Shown: positions 63,566 to 64,000 of the stretch, one piece after another | Position numbering within the stretch: position 1 is the stretch's first letter | Layout: each line of letters starts with the position of its first letter | Assembly: GCF_963665675.1 (NCBI RefSeq) | Contig: NZ_OY762426.1 | Coordinates: 1 to 64,000 of the forward strand | Reading direction: 5' to 3' | DNA: 64,000 nucleotides | Origin: an uncultured Methanolobus sp. | GTDB lineage: Archaea > Halobacteriota > Methanosarcinia > Methanosarcinales > Methanosarcinaceae | Position numbers and translations under genes: made by a program | Notes under the pieces: generated by a model | The model's database searches: none | Seen by the model: the letters and a program-made list of their open reading frames with translations, nothing else | What the model was told of the DNA's origin: nothing

Positions 63566-63946
63566 TTAAACAACTATTACATCACTGCTACTGTCAACCA
63601 CCACTTCAAGTTCGCCTTCATATTCAGACACCGCTCCAAATATTAACAACCTGTCATTTATATTGACCATTGAGTCAACATTATTTGAACCGCTGTCAGA
63701 TGGTATAAACACTTTGGCACCACCCTGACCATAATCTACGTCCATTAGCAGATGATCACCTGAATATGTAAAGTGTTTTGAAAGCAGATCACCCTCCAGT
63801 CATACTTTGTCTCCCGGAACTGAAGATGAGCTGAAAGACAAAGTATCGTTTGCCCCACTTTCAGAATAAAAGAAAGTGTATGCAATGACCAGGGGAAAAA
63901 GAGCCATGCATAAAAGGATTACTACTATCTTTTCTTCTTTTTCCAT
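63566..63946 (-). pseudogene. Small secreted OB-fold-like protein with in-frame TGA
   Basis: From the ATG at 63944-63946 (AGG 8 bases before) the frame reads MEKEEKIVVILLCMALFPLV then YTFFYSESGAND and VPGDKV, has TGA at 63800-63802 (codon 49), and continues LEGDLLSKHFTYSGDHLLMD, VDYGQGGAKVFIPSDSG, INDRLLIFGAVSEYEGELEV to a TAA at 63566. It has an N-terminal membrane anchor and a compact beta domain with the pattern of OB-fold-like proteins (GDKV-x-LEGDLL). A CGA-to-TGA change at the position where an Arg is expected explains the break. Probably a recent pseudogene. Confidence 0.6.
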
Positions 63947-63959
63947 ATTTTGAACCTGA

Positions 63960-64000
63960 TCAGGCATCTTCAGGATTGTTTATAGAAACAAGTTCAATCT
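63960..64000 (-). CDS. C-terminus of an upstream gene (partial)
   Basis: On the minus strand the last 41 bases read in one frame as IELVSINNPEDA followed by TGA at 63960-63962, just before the next start. The frame suggests the end of a gene in the same operon as the OB-fold-like protein. Too little is visible for identification. Confidence 0.3.
   Translation of the reverse strand, partial: IELVSINNPEDA

Noticed and set aside
1..64000. tRNA and rRNA genes
   Set aside because: I looked for T-arm and acceptor patterns in the intergenic regions and saw none that I could support.

Overview
The window looks like a chromosomal segment of a cytochrome-containing, methylotrophic methanogen of the Methanosarcinaceae (closest in feel to Methanolobus or Methanococcoides; the species is not determinable here). 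The pointers are archaeal topoisomerase VI (both subunits), the archaeal clamp-loader large subunit, the methanogen marker MtxX, a methanogen-type thymidylate synthase, surface proteins with NosD, PKD, S-layer and PGF-pre-PGF domains, a PEF-CTERM protein, cytochrome c maturation genes, AT-rich promoters with TATA boxes, frequent leaderless starts, and very sparse TAG stops (I count three terminal TAG codons among roughly fifty genes, as expected in a pyrrolysine-decoding lineage).

Layout. 1-5.1 kb: the start of an ISH3-type transposase inserted into the signal peptide of a NosD surface protein; a metallopeptidase-like protein with a TlyA-type RNA methyltransferase; a BASS transporter; and a 740-bp IS1 element. 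5-12.7 kb: a giant surface protein, a HAD phosphatase, an old-yellow-enzyme homologue, CcmC and a small PH-like protein. 13.2-18.5 kb: a five-gene nickel/peptide ABC transporter operon. 18.8-24.7 kb: a wrecked HNH endonuclease gene, CcmB and CcmA, a molybdopterin oxidoreductase with a winged-helix regulator, a membrane hydrolase and a CoA-binding protein. 24.9-27.7 kb: small envelope proteins and an ArsR-type regulator, including a PepSY-like protein interrupted by an in-frame UAG. 27.7-40.9 kb: alanine dehydrogenase, an unknown protein plus sensor kinase, a lipoprotein, and a tandem of two giant hybrid histidine kinases with a stand-alone receiver. 41-50 kb: a CinA/nucleotidyltransferase fusion, CutA, MscS, a TPR protein and topoisomerase VI. 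50-64 kb: a candidate C-rich small RNA, RfcL, MtxX, thymidylate synthase, a ribbon-helix-helix protein with seventeen 17-residue repeats, IlvD, a radical SAM protein, a flippase-like protein and a nucleotide-sugar pyrophosphorylase.

Running through the intergenic spaces is a family of at least seven related, hairpin-rich, MITE-like repeats. One copy has clean 18-bp terminal inverted repeats and an 8-bp target duplication. Three small genes are each interrupted by a single in-frame stop (one UAG, two UGA). Two separate intergenic regions share a C-rich segment held in perfect stem-loops, which I read as candidate small RNAs.
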